Below, in pieces: positions 1 to 7,475 of a stretch of DNA of 9,352 bases. The notes under the pieces were generated by a model. That model was given only the letters and a program-made list of their open reading frames with translations, had not been told where the DNA came from and did not search any database. The stretch's first letter is position 1. Every line of letters begins with the position of its first letter. Source of the stretch: Candidatus Bathyarchaeota archaeon (GTDB taxonomy: Archaea > Thermoproteota > Bathyarchaeia > Bathyarchaeales > UBA233); the NCBI GenBank assembly GCA_025057795.1, contig JANXEP010000022.1, positions 1 to 9,352 on the forward strand, given 5' to 3'. A program made the position numbers and the translations under genes.

Positions 1-7
1 GTAGAAG

Positions 8-836
8 TTGCTCTTAAAGGGTTTAGGGCGGATTGTAGGTTCACGGAAGGCTTTGGCTATCCCTGTTACTTATCTTATCCTCTTCGCCTCGCTTATAACC
101 ATAATTTCAATTACGTACAGTTTTGCGGTGGCGAGGATAAGTGCAAGGGGCGCCTTGCTTATGGTCTCTGTTGCGAGGCAGAATATGCAAGCTTTGGATG
201 ATGCTGTGCGTTCTGTGGCTTGGAGCTTTGGCGCTTCAAAAACAGTTTACATGGGAGGACTGCGGCGGAGCCTTCAAAACGCAGCCCCAAACAGGAAAAC
301 TCCTATTGAATCTTACAGACGGCCAAACTTTTTCCAGCCTCGTGTTTAACGGCTCCGTTGGAAAAGCCCTATACGCGCTTGAGCCTTCTGCTGAAAGCTT
401 TGAGGGGCGGTATGTTAGGGGCGACGGCCGCGCCATAATAAACCAAACAGTCCACACCATGGCGCAGTTATACTTTTCAAGGGGCGAAAAAGCCCAGCAG
501 CTTGTTCTATGTTATCGTCCCATGGTTACAGTAGCCTCATTAGGCACAAGCAACGGCAAACCCCTCAACCTAATCCGCATATACATAATAAGCCTAAACG
601 CCTCACAGCCGATAACCTCGGGTGGAGGTTTCCACCTCAAAGTTTCATCGGTAAACGTTACTTCATCGGCATGGCGCCACGAGTTCAACAGCCAAGTTTT
701 CTCCCTAGCTTTGGAAGCCGCCCTAGAGGAAACAAAAAACGTTGTTTGGCTTCCAATAACAAGCAGCGAGGACGGAGCGATCGTAAGCCTCGAAGTTCTC
801 GTTTGCAACATTGAAATTCGGAGGGTGAACTCCTAA
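8..836 (+). pseudogene. Pilin-like membrane-anchored surface protein, interrupted by a single-base frameshift
   Basis: Two overlapping reading frames together make one protein of about 275 residues. The first frame (from TTG at 8) gives a basic N-terminus, one hydrophobic helix at about residues 15-40, and then a soluble start. It loses sense after Tyr81-Met82. The second frame carries a secreted-type domain with five N-glycosylation sequons (NLT, NGS, NQT, NAS, NVT) and ends at TAA 834-836. Removing one G from the GGG at 253-255 joins the frames as VYMEDCGGAFKTQ. I recognise no named family. The N-terminal helix plus beta-rich soluble part and the position at the head of a pilus operon suggest a pilin-like subunit. 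An in-frame TAG at 2-4 bounds the start, but the ribosome site is outside the window, so TTG 8 is only the best available start. The shift may be a true mutation or a sequence or assembly error. Confidence 0.7.
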
Positions 837-837
837 A

Positions 838-1302
838 ATGCCAGCCATAACCCCTGGCTACCTATACACTTTTTTCGCTTTAATAGCCATAAGCAGCATC
901 CTAACGGTTTCCTTCATGAACTATGCTGGGGTTATACGCTACTCTTCTGAAATAAGGAGGCTGAAAAACCTCATGGATTATGTTGCGGCGAAAACCACAG
1001 AACTCCTAACCATAGCTGAAACGGCGAACGCAACGGCTGAGGCTTTCGTGCAGGCGCCGACCATGATAGGCGATAAGCAGTATTGGCTTAGGCTGCGAAA
1101 CGACTCCTCTAGGGCTTGGCTTGAGGGCGGTTTTGGAAATAAGCCCGCGGAAGATGCGCATTTAAGGGTTTACCTTCAGGGCATGGTTTCAGCTTCAGGC
1201 TTTTATATTGGGGGTTACGGTGCAATCCGCCTAAAATGTTTCATAAGCGCAAAAACCCCGCACGTTCTGCTTTCAAGCTCAAGTGTGGGAGGCCAGCTTT
1301 GA
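838..1302 (+). CDS. Small pilin-like membrane-anchored protein (MPAI N-terminus)
   Basis: This is a 154-residue protein of no family I can name. It starts at ATG 838, one base after the preceding stop, with the Shine-Dalgarno GGAGGGTGA at 820-828. The N-terminus MPAITPGY runs straight into a hydrophobic helix (about residues 7-30) with no basic leader. A charged, probably helical stretch follows (about 35-70, containing EIRRLKN), then a short soluble domain with sequons NAT and NDS. One N-terminal helix followed by an exported domain, next to a secretion ATPase, fits a minor pilin or pseudopilin. The first four residues and their codons match those of the protein starting at 4429. The stop TGA at 1300-1302 overlaps the TTG start of the ATPase gene, which suggests translational coupling. 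Confidence 0.75.
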   Translation: MPAITPGYLYTFFALIAISSILTVSFMNYAGVIRYSSEIRRLKNLMDYVAAKTTELLTIAETANATAEAFVQAPTMIGDKQYWLRLRNDSSRAWLEGGFGNKPAEDAHLRVYLQGMVSASGFYIGGYGAIRLKCFISAKTPHVLLSSSSVGGQL

Positions 1303-2900
1303 AGTTCAAGCTAAAACTCCGAAGGGGCGAAGAGCTGGAAGAGTATTCAGAAGACTTGGTAGAGAAGAAGGAGGAGCCGGCAAGCTTCCTACCAGTTCAG
1401 AAGTGGAGCGTTCCAGAAGGCTTTGTGGAGGTGGAATATTACCCCCTTAAGCCTCCTTTCTCCTATGCTGCCATAATCCAAAACATGGAAACCTTCGAAT
1501 ATCTATACGTGCTTGATGAGCTTCCCCTAACAAAGGAGGAAAGGGAAGCCTACTCAAGGCTGAAAAACATCCTTGAATATGAACTGCAACCCCCAGAGGA
1601 GAACGAAACCCTAACAGAATCCTTTAGGAAACAAATTCCAGCAATCATCGAGAAAAACCAGAAAGCCCTTGGGGGAATATCCCCGGTAGGGATACGCAAA
1701 ATTGTATATTACCTTGAAAGGGACATCGCCGGCTATGGGAAAATAGACCCCCTAATGTATGATGACCATGTTGAGGACATCGGGTGCAGCGGCGTAAACA
1801 AACCCATATTTTTGTGGCATAGGAAATATGAGAATATCAAAACCAACATAGTTTTCAGGGACGAGCAGGAACTCGAAGACTTCATAATGCGCATAGTCCA
1901 CAAGTCTGGAAAACACGTCAGCATAGCCTACCCAATAGTGGATGTAACCCTCCCAGAAAAACACCGCCTAGCGGTTTCTTTCGGAAAAGAGACAACACCC
2001 CATGGAACAGCCTTCACCATAAGAAAGTTCCGCAGAGACCCCTTCACAATAATAGACCTCATAGAAAACGAAACTATAAACGAGAGTATAGCCGCCTACC
2101 TCTGGCTTCTGATGGAAAACAAGATGTCAGTCATAATTATAGGGGCTACGGGGGCGGGTAAAACCACAGCCCTAAACGCCATTGCATGCCTCATAAAACC
2201 CAGTCACAAAATAATCTCCGTCGAGGAAGTAGCCGAAATAAACCTTCCCCATGAAAACTGGACGTCCACAATTGCCCGTTCAGGCTTCGGAGCTGAAAAA
2301 GAGGGGGAGATAACCCTCTACGACCTAATCAAGTCGGCGGTTAGACACCGCCCAGACCTAATAATTGTAGGCGAAATAAGGGGTGAAGAAGCCTACGTGC
2401 TTTTCCAGGCTTTGGCAACTGGCCACGGCGGCCTATGCACCATGCACGCGGACGATGTTGAAACAGCCATAAAAAGGCTTACGCAGCCTCCCATGAACAT
2501 TCCAACATCGATAATTCCCCTAATGAACTGTGTAATCACAGTTAAGCATGTCAGGGCCCCCGTTTTCCTAGAGTCTGGGAGGAAACTTTCAAGCCGAAAG
2601 TTCATAAGCGTTTCAGAAATAAAGAGTCATGACAGCTTCCAAGAAGTTTTCAGCTGGAACCCATCCACGGACACTTTTAGAGAAAACCTTTCTGAAAGCT
2701 ATCTTTTAAAGAAGATGGCTTCAAGCCTCGACATCCCCATTGAAAAACTTATAGACGAGCTGGAGTACCGAAAAAGGGTTCTAGCCCACATGGTGGAGCA
2801 CGGCATCCGCGACTACAAAAGCGTCAACAAAGTCCTAAGCAAATACTACAACAGCCCAGAGCTTTTCCAAAGGGAGTTTTTGGAAGATAAGGGATGGTGA
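1299..2900 (+). CDS. Type II/IV secretion system ATPase (TadA/GspE/VirB11 superfamily), pilus assembly motor
   Basis: The predicted product (533 residues) is the cytoplasmic hexameric ATPase that powers assembly of pilus-like fibres. It has a Lys/Glu-rich start (1-35) and an N-terminal domain to about 260. The RecA-like motor follows, with Walker A GATGAGKT (282-289), an acidic box beginning EEVAEI, Walker B LIIVGE ending at Glu359, and the His-box GHGGLCTMHA (about 372-382). All the catalytic motifs are intact. I prefer TTG at 1299: it is preceded by GGGAGG at 1287-1292 with a 6-base spacer and forms a TTGA overlap with the previous stop. The upstream ATG at 1236 would add 21 residues and a long out-of-frame overlap. 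The platform gene follows 4 bases downstream. The family assignment is certain. The subtype (archaeal Tad or pilus rather than archaellum) rests on the neighbours, since no archaellum genes are present. Confidence 0.95.
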   Translation: MKFKLKLRRGEELEEYSEDLVEKKEEPASFLPVQKWSVPEGFVEVEYYPLKPPFSYAAIIQNMETFEYLYVLDELPLTKEEREAYSRLKNILEYELQPPEENETLTESFRKQIPAIIEKNQKALGGISPVGIRKIVYYLERDIAGYGKIDPLMYDDHVEDIGCSGVNKPIFLWHRKYENIKTNIVFRDEQELEDFIMRIVHKSGKHVSIAYPIVDVTLPEKHRLAVSFGKETTPHGTAFTIRKFRRDPFTIIDLIENETINESIAAYLWLLMENKMSVIIIGATGAGKTTALNAIACLIKPSHKIISVEEVAEINLPHENWTSTIARSGFGAEKEGEITLYDLIKSAVRHRPDLIIVGEIRGEEAYVLFQALATGHGGLCTMHADDVETAIKRLTQPPMNIPTSIIPLMNCVITVKHVRAPVFLESGRKLSSRKFISVSEIKSHDSFQEVFSWNPSTDTFRENLSESYLLKKMASSLDIPIEKLIDELEYRKRVLAHMVEHGIRDYKSVNKVLSKYYNSPELFQREFLEDKGW

Positions 2901-2904
2901 AAAA

Positions 2905-4407
2905 TTGCAGATTCCCACCAGAGGACCGAAAATTTTTAGGCAAATTTTAAGCCGCTTAGCCGAAGAGGGCGGGGGCGAAATAGACAGGGAGCTCCCCTTC
3001 GCGGCTTTGCTCTTCACAATATTGGCTGCAAGCGAAGTAACCCTCTACGAAAGCTGGAAGAAGCTTTCAGGTATAAGCCACCTGCCAAAATTCCAGAAGG
3101 AAGCGAAAGAAGTTGTTAGGCAAGTGGAAGTTTTAGGATACGACCCCCTAACGGTTATGCAGAAGCGGGCTGAAAAGACAAAGTCAAAAAATTACCGCGA
3201 ATTCCTCCTAGGCTACGTCTCAGCCGTCAGAAGCGGCGGAAGCATCGTAAACTATCTAAGGAGCAAGCTGCGCTCAATTTTCGAAGTTCAAAGCGCTGCC
3301 GCCGTCCGCTCCGTTGAGAGGCTTGGAACCATCGTGGAAGCCTACGCCGTCATGCTCATTGTAACCCTATGCTCATACATACTCTTCATAGTGTTTTCAG
3401 CCACTTCGCTGATTGAACCCATAAAGGCCGTCGGGATGCCGGGAATCCCAACATGGGCTGTGGCTCCGCTTGTATTTATTGTAAATCCCATGATTTCGGT
3501 TATTTTTATGGCCGTTGCCCACGTGGAGAGGAAAAGCAATTTCATAGGGCTGAAAAAACCCTATAAAATTGCTGTAATATCTACGGCGGCTGTCTGCTGT
3601 TTTATGGCGTTGATATTCCTAGCCCCTCCCCTTCAACACTTGACAAGCCCCGAAACCCTTCCCTTAATCGTAACCGCCTGCCTATTGACAATATCCATCC
3701 CTCCAGCAGTTATTTACCGCGAAATCGCCAAAATCAACTATGCAGCTGAAAACGCCATGCCAAGCTTCCTCAGAGACGTGACTGAAGCCAGAAAAACGGG
3801 GCTTTCCCCTGAAAAAAGCATAATCCACGCCACTAAACGTTCGGGCTACGGGAGGTTTTCTGAAGTTTTAAGGCTTATCAGGAGCCAAATGGAATGGGGT
3901 GTACCCCTTAGAAAAGTGTTTGCAAACGTCAAGAGAAAAATTCAAACATGGCCCGTTCTAGTCAATTTTCTCATACTTGTTGAAACTATAAAAACTGGGG
4001 GAGGTTCAGCCATCGCCCTGGAAATCCTAACAGAGCACAGCGAGAAGCAGAAGGACGTGGAGACAAACAAGCGGTCCATGCTGAGGCCCTACGTGATTTT
4101 GGCTTTCATCTGGAGCGTCCTCATAGCCCTAACGACAACCATGGTTGCGACAACCGTGTACGCGCTAACCCAGCTACCTTTTCCGGGAGTCGCGGTGATG
4201 CCCTTCCAAGTTGTTCAGGAGCAGATGATCCTATTTTCAGTGGGCATACTTTTCCAATGTTGGCTTTCAGGCTTCTTTGTAGGCAAAGTCAACGAGGGCA
4301 CCTTTGCCGCGGGCTTCAAATATTCAATTATGCTCGTCTTAACGGCGCATGTCTCCCTTGAGCTTTCAAGGGTGATTTTAAGCGGGGTATTCGGGCTTGT
4401 CTCCTAA
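2905..4407 (+). CDS. TadC/ArlJ-type pilus assembly platform membrane protein with two T2SSF domains
   Basis: This 500-residue inner-membrane platform protein is the expected partner of the ATPase encoded just upstream. It contains two similar halves. Each has a cytosolic helical T2SSF module (about residues 33-140 and 285-390) with a Gly-containing turn (SAVRSGGS and VETIKTGGGS), followed by hydrophobic helices. I count about seven membrane segments: near 145-167, 183-206, 220-242, 251-271, 394-420, 438-460 and 470-498. This two-module, seven-to-nine-helix plan is typical of archaeal ArlJ/TadC proteins and longer than a single-module bacterial TadB or TadC. Translation probably starts at TTG 2905, with GGTGA at 2896-2900 as ribosome site; the previous stop overlaps this site. 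The gene ends with TAA at 4405-4407, 21 bases before the next start. Confidence 0.9.
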   Translation: MQIPTRGPKIFRQILSRLAEEGGGEIDRELPFAALLFTILAASEVTLYESWKKLSGISHLPKFQKEAKEVVRQVEVLGYDPLTVMQKRAEKTKSKNYREFLLGYVSAVRSGGSIVNYLRSKLRSIFEVQSAAAVRSVERLGTIVEAYAVMLIVTLCSYILFIVFSATSLIEPIKAVGMPGIPTWAVAPLVFIVNPMISVIFMAVAHVERKSNFIGLKKPYKIAVISTAAVCCFMALIFLAPPLQHLTSPETLPLIVTACLLTISIPPAVIYREIAKINYAAENAMPSFLRDVTEARKTGLSPEKSIIHATKRSGYGRFSEVLRLIRSQMEWGVPLRKVFANVKRKIQTWPVLVNFLILVETIKTGGGSAIALEILTEHSEKQKDVETNKRSMLRPYVILAFIWSVLIALTTTMVATTVYALTQLPFPGVAVMPFQVVQEQMILFSVGILFQCWLSGFFVGKVNEGTFAAGFKYSIMLVLTAHVSLELSRVILSGVFGLVS

Positions 4408-4428
4408 ATGGTCGAGGAGGTGAAGCGC

Positions 4429-5496
4429 ATGCCAGCCATATCAATAGACACTTTCTTCGCGTGTTCTTTAATGGTTCTGCTTGTGCTTTCAGCCATGGCT
4501 GCCACAGCAAACCTGTCTTCGCCCATTATAAGCGGCGCGTTTGACGCTGAAGCCTCTAGAAGGTTTAGGGAGATTGCGGAACACATGCTTCTGAGCGTTG
4601 GAGAACCGCCAAACTGGGGACAGAACGGCCAAACAGTTCCAGAAACCTTCGGCTTAGCTAAGGCTGACGCGGATAACCCATACGAGTTGGACATTGACAA
4701 GGTTTCAAGGCTAAATGGCGAAAATCTTTACGCTTTAAGTTACGCCCAAATATTCAAAAGCCTTGGAATCCAAGACGCCACATTCAGCCTGGAAATAAAA
4801 CCCTTCTTTGATACCCACGTGAATTTGCTGAAGATTTTTGCGGGTTTAGATGAAACCACTTATGAATTTGAGGTATATACAAGTAAAAACGGAGCCCAAG
4901 TTTCAGCAGTTTTGAGGCATTACGTCATTGCTGAAAATTTTCTGGAACCATCAAACCCTCAACACTCTGACGGGGTAAAGCGCCTAAACGTGACGTTACC
5001 CAATAACGTGAATGGCCCAGCGTTAATGGTTGTTTTTGCATTATCCTATTTTAACGAGAAAATCGCCTCTTTTAGTGTTTACCAGTTTGCCCACAACTCG
5101 CCTAAACCTGTACATAAAGGCGCCTTTCTCAAACTTTCCCCTCTAAATTACAGTTTAACCGTTTCAATGGTGTATGCTGAAACTGTTTTGCATAGAGCTT
5201 ATGCTTTAACCTTTAACTATTCATCGGAGCTAACGAAAACCGCAGGGGCAAACCAAACCGCCACGTTTAGCATTCCCAAACTTCTAGATTCAAGCCCCAT
5301 AGTGTTTGTTGTTACAGGATGGAATTCCACGGAGTTCTTCACCGAATGGACAACCTACCCGCAGATACCCCTCCAAATGGGCCCAGCCCTGAAAGATTCT
5401 CCAAACCTATCAAACGTTTTCGTTTACAGTTACCCAATTACAGTAGGCTCAGTTATTTGCCAATGCACCATTTGGCTTGGAGGCCCAAGACAATGA
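4429..5496 (+). CDS. Large pilin-like surface protein, MPAI N-terminus, rich in N-glycosylation sequons
   Basis: This is a 355-residue protein of no family I recognise. I place the start at ATG 4429, because GGAGGTG at 4416-4422 stands 6 bases in front of it. An in-frame ATG at 4408 lies before this site and has no ribosome site of its own. The N-terminus MPAISIDTFF leads directly into a hydrophobic helix (about 8-28), after which a long exported domain follows. That domain has at least seven sequons: NLS, NVT, NYS twice, NQT, NST and NLS. The pattern suggests an extracellular, probably glycosylated, membrane-anchored subunit, perhaps an adhesin or major or minor pilin of the machine encoded upstream. 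The residue after the leader region is acidic (Asp7), loosely recalling the conserved Glu of type IV pilins. The stop overlaps the next start in an ATGA. Confidence 0.75.
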   Translation: MPAISIDTFFACSLMVLLVLSAMAATANLSSPIISGAFDAEASRRFREIAEHMLLSVGEPPNWGQNGQTVPETFGLAKADADNPYELDIDKVSRLNGENLYALSYAQIFKSLGIQDATFSLEIKPFFDTHVNLLKIFAGLDETTYEFEVYTSKNGAQVSAVLRHYVIAENFLEPSNPQHSDGVKRLNVTLPNNVNGPALMVVFALSYFNEKIASFSVYQFAHNSPKPVHKGAFLKLSPLNYSLTVSMVYAETVLHRAYALTFNYSSELTKTAGANQTATFSIPKLLDSSPIVFVVTGWNSTEFFTEWTTYPQIPLQMGPALKDSPNLSNVFVYSYPITVGSVICQCTIWLGGPRQ

Positions 5497-5915
5497 AAAA
5501 ACGTGAGAAAGGACAGATTAGGATAATTGAAGCGTTTTTGGCTGTTCTCATAATTTTTTCATCCCTAACCATTTCGGCAAGAATAGTTGCACCGCAAGGG
5601 ATCGCCGAGGCTGACACTTTAGCCCACACGGGGATTCAAGCCCTTATAAAACTGGATTACGAGGGAAGTCTAAGCGAGTATATAGAGAGCGGGAACTGGC
5701 AGGGGCTTCGGGAGTCGCTGAGTCTCTTGTTGCCTACTGGTGTTTCCTTTAACGTTACGGTTTATGATAGGGAAATGCGGCAGATAAACGGGGAAGCAGT
5801 ATCCAATGGAGGCTTCAACAGTCAAAACATAGCCTTTGTAAAGTATGTTTGCGTAAGCCGAAACCCTGCGTTCAACTATTACGTGGTTCACATGCATTTG
5901 GCGGTGGCTAAATGA
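5493..5915 (+). CDS. Pilin-like protein with class III-like signal sequence
   Basis: This is a 140-residue protein. ATG 5493 is chosen because GGAGG at 5479-5483 precedes it by 9 bases and it makes a 4-base ATGA overlap with the upstream stop; the open frame extends further upstream but reads inside the previous gene. The start MKKREKGQIRIIEAFLAVLI closely resembles an archaeal class III (prepilin) signal: a basic leader, Gly-Gln, an acidic residue a few positions on (Glu13), then an unbroken hydrophobic helix to about residue 30. Cleavage after Gly7 by a prepilin peptidase is plausible, although the Glu would then sit at +6 rather than the usual +5. The rest is a small mixed domain with one sequon (NVT) and one Cys. 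It is the best prepilin candidate in the operon. The peptidase gene is not in the window. Confidence 0.75.
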   Translation: MKKREKGQIRIIEAFLAVLIIFSSLTISARIVAPQGIAEADTLAHTGIQALIKLDYEGSLSEYIESGNWQGLRESLSLLLPTGVSFNVTVYDREMRQINGEAVSNGGFNSQNIAFVKYVCVSRNPAFNYYVVHMHLAVAK

Positions 5916-6685
5916 AGAATCCATATAAGAATTCAAGGGCTAACGGTTCTGGGCAGCTTCTTATAGTAGCCGCCCTAGCCATAGCCATCCTCATATCATC
6001 AACAACAATCTACGTTTACGAGCTCAGCAGAGAAAGGCAAAGCGTTGAAGACGCCCCGTTGGGCGACTTTATATTGGCTGTAAAGCAAGGCACGAGAAAC
6101 GCGGTTATAAGCGCGCTTGCGAATGTTACGAAAGGCGGAGAAAAAACCCTTTTAGCGGAAAACCTTAACACGCTTATTGAAGCCTACCTAAGCCTGAACC
6201 AGCATGGAATAAGCCGTTTGTCCTACGCCTTTCCAGAAGACCAAAACTATGAGGGGGGCGTTAGGATTGCGTGGAGCAGAGATGGGTTTGGAATTTCAAG
6301 CGCCTATGCGGATTTCACGCTTGCCGTTTACGGGCTAACAGCAAACATCACATCAGCCTACACAGTTAACATAACAACAACCATAACATTAAGCGGCTAT
6401 TATGTGGTGGGCGAAGAAGGAAAAATCGTTAGCATAACCTGCCGAGTTTTTAATGAGGGAGAGCCAGCCTTAGCCAGAAACATAGCCCTGCACTATAAAG
6501 ATGGCGACGCTGAAGTTTGGACGCCGGTCAACCCTTCAAGCCTCATGGTGACAGATTACGGCAACGGAACGTACAACATGTCTTTCACAGCCGCTGCAAG
6601 CTCCGCCTCTTTAGAAGTTTCAGCGCACGTCCAAGACTTACGGGGCATACTTGTTAAAGCAAACACAATATGCCACCAAATTTAA
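5912..6685 (+). CDS. Membrane-anchored pilin-like protein with probable C-terminal Ig-like domain
   Basis: This 257-residue protein is the last gene of the pilus operon. It starts at ATG 5912, overlapping the preceding stop in ATGA, with only a modest purine-rich site (GGTGG, 5903-5907). A polar, basic leader containing GSGQ precedes a hydrophobic helix (about 15-38). There is no Glu at the start of the helix, unlike the gene just upstream. The middle part (40-150) is soluble. The C-terminal hundred residues look like an immunoglobulin or bacterial-Ig-like beta sandwich: alternating Thr/Val strands, a VFNEGEPALARNI turn, and a DYGNGTYNMSF segment typical of such folds in archaeal and bacterial surface proteins. 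Sequons include NVT, NIT (twice), NGT and NMS. I infer a surface subunit or adhesive tip; the fold call is from sequence character only. Confidence 0.75.
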   Translation: MKNPYKNSRANGSGQLLIVAALAIAILISSTTIYVYELSRERQSVEDAPLGDFILAVKQGTRNAVISALANVTKGGEKTLLAENLNTLIEAYLSLNQHGISRLSYAFPEDQNYEGGVRIAWSRDGFGISSAYADFTLAVYGLTANITSAYTVNITTTITLSGYYVVGEEGKIVSITCRVFNEGEPALARNIALHYKDGDAEVWTPVNPSSLMVTDYGNGTYNMSFTAAASSASLEVSAHVQDLRGILVKANTICHQI

Positions 6686-6706
6686 AATTGCCCATAAATT
6701 TTCGAG

Positions 6707-6755
6707 TCCCTTAAATACCAAGTGTAACATTTCATTTCTAAATAAGATTAAGGGA
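6707..6755. promoter_or_regulatory. rbkR upstream region: TATA-like element with 8-bp inverted repeat (possible operator)
   Basis: The 77-base gap before rbkR contains the TATA-like CTTAAATAC at 6710-6718. It also contains an inverted repeat with arms TCCCTTAA (6707-6714) and TTAAGGGA (6748-6755), a perfect 8-bp match about 41 bases centre to centre, close to four DNA turns. One arm overlaps the TATA element. The other sits next to the start codon and includes the only weak ribosome-site candidate. RbkR-type proteins are known to regulate riboflavin genes, so an autoregulatory operator is plausible, but I cannot match these arms to a recorded RbkR motif. A second TATA-like stretch (TCTAAATAAG, 6737-6746) would give a leaderless message. 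Confidence 0.4.
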
Positions 6756-6762
6756 ATATGCC

Positions 6763-7452
6763 ATGTCTGAAAGGCAGGAGTGGCGCCACATTTGCACGCT
6801 TTTGAAGTTGGCAGAGATGGGAGCTCACAGGAGGACGGCGAAAATCTCCACGGAGTTTTTAGCGAGGAAACTGGGCGTTTCCCAGCAGTCAGCCTCCCGC
6901 AACCTAATAGAGTTGGACCGTAAAGGCTGGATTAAAAAGACGATAACACCGGAGGGATGCTTAATAAAGATTACTGATTCTGGGATGGCGGAGTTGAAAA
7001 CGCTTTACTCCAGATTGCGGTTCTTAATGGAGACGGCATACCCGCCTTCATTAACCCTTGAAGGGGTGGTTTTCACAGGCCTCGGCGAAGGTGCATATTA
7101 CGTTACCCGCGACCCATATAGAAGGCAGTTCATTGAAAAGTTGGGGTTCGACCCCTACCCCGGCACTTTAAACCTGAAGCTTACGACAGAATACGACATT
7201 AAAACCTACTCGGAGCTTGCGGCTTATCCGGCCATAGAAATTGAAGGTTTCAAAGATGAAGACAGAAGCTTTGGGCCTGTGAGGTGTTATCCGGCAATAA
7301 TTGAAAACAAGGTTAAGGGCGCGGTGGTTTCGGCTTTAAGAACTCACTACAACTCCTCAGTGATTGAAATTATATCTCCAATTTGCCTCAGAAAGCATTT
7401 CGACCTAAAAGACGGCCATAAAGTCAAAGTTGAAATATTGACATTGCCATAA
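6763..7452 (+). CDS. rbkR: Bifunctional riboflavin regulator / CTP-dependent riboflavin kinase (RbkR type)
   Basis: This 229-residue protein has two parts. Residues 1-90 form a winged helix-turn-helix: the recognition segment is near LARKLGVSQQSASRNLIEL (33-51) and the wing near ITPEG (61-65). Residues 98-229 match the archaeal riboflavin kinase RibK, which phosphorylates riboflavin to FMN with CTP. Its signatures are GLGEGAYYV (106-114), LGFDPYPGTLNLKL (127-140), the RTHY segment (193-196) and the C-terminal DGHKVKVE barrel strand. A stand-alone RibK is about 130-140 residues, so the N-terminal domain is a true fusion. The HTH-RibK arrangement is the known RbkR family, which represses or controls riboflavin genes. 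ATG 6763 is used; only AGGGA (6751-6755) stands before it. It converges on ribL, the next enzyme of the pathway, across a 23-base gap. Confidence 0.93.
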   Translation: MSERQEWRHICTLLKLAEMGAHRRTAKISTEFLARKLGVSQQSASRNLIELDRKGWIKKTITPEGCLIKITDSGMAELKTLYSRLRFLMETAYPPSLTLEGVVFTGLGEGAYYVTRDPYRRQFIEKLGFDPYPGTLNLKLTTEYDIKTYSELAAYPAIEIEGFKDEDRSFGPVRCYPAIIENKVKGAVVSALRTHYNSSVIEIISPICLRKHFDLKDGHKVKVEILTLP

Positions 7453-7475
7453 AAAGGCTTTAAAAAGGTTAGGCC
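7451..7475 (-). terminator. Possible T-tract terminator of the dphB-DUF357-ribL operon
   Basis: Read on the minus strand, the bases after the ribL stop contain two runs of five T (7466-7462 and 7455-7451). Archaeal terminators are usually T-rich tracts without a required hairpin. The second run overlaps the rbkR stop codon. No matching T-run serves the plus strand in this gap. Confidence 0.35.

Noticed and set aside
141..350. Programmed +1 frameshift in the first gene
   Set aside because: No slippery codon, stalling stop or stimulatory structure is evident near 253-255; mutation or sequence error is simpler.
1236..1298. Upstream ATG at 1236 as ATPase start
   Set aside because: It overlaps the previous gene by 67 bases out of frame and has no ribosome site, whereas TTG 1299 has GGGAGG at good spacing and a start/stop overlap.
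4408..4428. ATG 4408 as start of the large pilin-like protein
   Set aside because: The strong GGAGGTG site lies downstream of it and is correctly spaced for ATG 4429; the extra leader MVEEVKR is encoded by the ribosome site itself.
236..4700. Minus-strand open frames within the pilus operon (for example 236-460, 512-811, 2393-2605, 4404-4700)
   Set aside because: They lie opposite strongly supported genes, lack ribosome sites and show no family resemblance; they are antisense shadows.
5319..5492. Extended N-terminus of the 140-residue pilin-like protein
   Set aside because: The open stretch lies wholly within the preceding gene in another frame; the signal sequence and ribosome site place the start at 5493.
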